From an uncultured Acetatifactor sp. (GTDB lineage Bacteria; Bacillota; Clostridia; Lachnospirales; Lachnospiraceae): a DNA stretch of 64,000 bases. Location of the stretch: NCBI GenBank assembly GCA_934436435.1, contig CAKSAN010000006.1:62001-126000 (forward strand), in the 5' to 3' direction. The notes under the pieces were generated by a model, which was not told the origin of the DNA, searched no databases, and worked only from the letters and a program-made list of their open reading frames with translations. Below, piece by piece: positions 62,680-64,000 of the stretch; within the stretch, counting starts at the first letter, position 1, and the number at the start of each line of letters is the position of its first letter. The translations under genes were made by a program, and so were the position numbers.

Positions 62680-63846
62680 ATGCGAAAAATGATATTGCTT
62701 CTGGGAATGGCGCTGTGTATGAGTGTGGGGATCCGGGTGCAGGCGGCATCCAGAGAAATTCCGGACAGATTCAACACAGGCATAGACGAGGAGACAGAAC
62801 TGACAGAGATTACAGAGGAGGGCACCTACGGAGGTCTCCGGTACAAGGTCGGAGCAGGAGGGCAGTTAGCATTGGATCTGGTCTACAGCAACCGACAGGC
62901 AGGGAAAGAGATAGAGATCCGGGATACGGATTTCTCCGGATATCCCCTGCTGATGGTCAATGAGGGACAGATCGCTGAGGAGACTACCGTAACATTTCAA
63001 AACTGTAAATTCGATGCGGTGACCACCGGGCGTGAGGATGCACAGATCTCTTATGTTTTCGAGGAGTGCACTTTGCGCAATTTTCAGGGAAGTAATGCGA
63101 TGTTTACCCGGTGTCGTCTGGGAGGCAGCAGCGGGGACGCCCTGAACCCGTACCGGAATGTGACATTGAGAGATTGCTATATTGCGGATTTGGCGCATCC
63201 GGACAGCAAGGATACGGTGCATTCCGACGGAGTGCAGATCTTCGGTTATCCTTCCCTCCCGGCGGAGAATATTTCCTTTGACAACTGCAGATTCGAAGTA
63301 CCGGCGATCCCCGGGGGAGGCAGCTATGTGAATGCCTGTCTCATGATCGCCCCGGAGAAGAGCGGTGCCAAAGGAATCTATTTTACCAACTGTATCCTCA
63401 ACGGAGGAGGCTATACCATCTATACGCTGGTGAAAGATCAGTTTTCTCTGGAGGATGTGATGCTGTGCAATATTGCGGTAGGGGAAGCGGCCCGTTACGG
63501 AACCTTCTATCATCGCAATGTTACGGAGGGGGTCACCATGGAGAATATCCATGCCACGGATACCCTGTATGTGGGAAGCCGGTTCAAGGACGAACAGGGA
63601 CTGATCCATTTCAGTGTGACCAACGATACGGCAAAAGAGAGAACACTGATGATCGTGACACCCAGGCAGACCATAACACTGCCCATTCAGGCCTGTCCGC
63701 CCTACGAAGACAGAACGGCGGATATGACCTTCGAGGATTTCCCCTTTGATATTGATGTGGCGGTGCCGGGGACGCAGTGGGCGGTATGCTATGACATTAC
63801 GGACGGGTGCGAACAGATCGCACTGTATGCGGAAAGGAAGAGATGA
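62680..63846 (+). CDS. Secreted parallel beta-helix protein of the EPS operon
   Basis: 388 residues. A signal peptide (RKMILLLGMALCMSVGIRVQ) ends at AA-SR. The middle is built of short repeating strands with aligned aromatics and Asn/Cys (VTFQNCKFDAV, YVFEECTLRNF, VTLRDCYIADL, ISFDNCRFEVP, IYFTNCILNGG), the look of a right-handed beta-helix. DTVHSDGVQIFGYP recalls the catalytic Asp/His area of pectate-lyase-like or polysaccharide-modifying enzymes. It may cut or shape the polymer outside the cell, but no enzyme class can be assigned. Confidence 0.72.
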   Translation: MRKMILLLGMALCMSVGIRVQAASREIPDRFNTGIDEETELTEITEEGTYGGLRYKVGAGGQLALDLVYSNRQAGKEIEIRDTDFSGYPLLMVNEGQIAEETTVTFQNCKFDAVTTGREDAQISYVFEECTLRNFQGSNAMFTRCRLGGSSGDALNPYRNVTLRDCYIADLAHPDSKDTVHSDGVQIFGYPSLPAENISFDNCRFEVPAIPGGGSYVNACLMIAPEKSGAKGIYFTNCILNGGGYTIYTLVKDQFSLEDVMLCNIAVGEAARYGTFYHRNVTEGVTMENIHATDTLYVGSRFKDEQGLIHFSVTNDTAKERTLMIVTPRQTITLPIQACPPYEDRTADMTFEDFPFDIDVAVPGTQWAVCYDITDGCEQIALYAERKR

Positions 63847-64000
63847 CCATGACGGAAGTACTGTATATATGTCTGTGGTACAAGGATAAGAAGAGAACCT
63901 GGTCCGGGACGGCCTGGTCATTGCGGCAGGCCATGGAGCCCTATATGCAGGTGCAGGATTTCGGGCTTTCAGATCCTCTGTACCGCAAGGTGATCCGGAG
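63843..64000 (+). CDS. Glycosyltransferase, N-terminal part (cut by window edge)
   Basis: The ATG at 63843 overlaps the TGA of the previous gene (ATGA) and the frame is open to the end of the window (52 codons); ATG 63849 is an alternative. It starts MTMTEVLYICLWYKDKKRTW and continues SGTAWSLRQAMEP. A first strand followed by a WSGT-x-x-SLRQA helix is typical of the N-terminal GT-B domain of family 4 glycosyltransferases. The catalytic half is not visible. Confidence 0.6.
   Translation, partial: MTMTEVLYICLWYKDKKRTWSGTAWSLRQAMEPYMQVQDFGLSDPLYRKVIR

Overview
The window looks like chromosomal DNA of a Lachnospiraceae-type Clostridium. Supporting signs are strong AGGAGG-type ribosome binding sites, sigma-A promoters with 17-bp spacers, the gene order rpmG-secE-nusG-rplK-rplA-(rubrerythrin)-rplJ-rplL-rpoB-rpoC, a zinc-type L33, a rubrerythrin, and many proteins of gut-Clostridia type. 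Genus and species cannot be read from the sequence alone.

Region 1 (1 to about 8345) is visibly more AT-rich than the rest and is the right-hand part of a mobile element. It holds the start of a leftward agrB-like gene cut by the window edge, a divergent XRE regulator, a sigma-region-4-like protein, two unrecognised small proteins, and a block of three consecutive tyrosine recombinases plus a small TnpC-like protein. This block is Tn554-like but has an extra recombinase. The DNA just downstream is the 3' third of an ABC-F ATPase gene that starts abruptly at its Walker B motif, so the element most likely sits inside that gene.

Region 2 (8.9-10.3 kb) holds a decayed two-gene AAA-ATPase module and a 37-residue membrane protein. 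Region 3 (10.3-22 kb) begins with a GGDEF/EAL protein (EAL intact, GGDEF degenerate). It is followed by a compact Tad/Flp pilus operon: CpaF ATPase, TadB, TadC, Flp-like pilin, two TadE/F-like proteins, CpaB, a 1445-residue secreted repeat protein and a prepilin peptidase. Three AGGTCA repeats spaced by 10 and 20 bp precede it.

Region 4 (22-31 kb) is housekeeping: a polar amino-acid ABC transporter, a TPR-type glycosyltransferase, hisC, a small membrane exporter, a methyltransferase, hslO (Hsp33), nadE and a small HTH protein. Region 5 (31.3-37.7 kb) has an isolated FliD-like gene and a MerR regulator. The MerR gene is divergent from a very large surface protein, with a textbook MerR promoter (19-bp spacer over a perfect dyad) between them. 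Region 6 (37.8-50 kb) is the secE-nusG-ribosomal protein-RNA polymerase cluster, with an L10 leader/attenuator and a rubrerythrin inserted between rplA and rplJ.

Region 7 (50-55.8 kb, minus strand) is one probable operon: degenerate GGDEF protein, ECF sigma factor, putative anti-sigma factor, transglutaminase lipoprotein, GspF/PilC platform and four small single-TM pseudopilin-like proteins. It has no assembly ATPase of its own. Region 8 (55.8 kb to the end) is an exopolysaccharide operon behind a structured leader with an attenuator-like hairpin: Wzz/BY-kinase fusion, Alg14/Alg13-like pair, serine-hydrolase-like protein, two GT2 glycosyltransferases, Wzy-like polymerase, secreted beta-helix protein, and the start of another glycosyltransferase cut by the right edge. 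Recurring themes are c-di-GMP-type proteins and surface structures (Tad pilus, GspF system, EPS).
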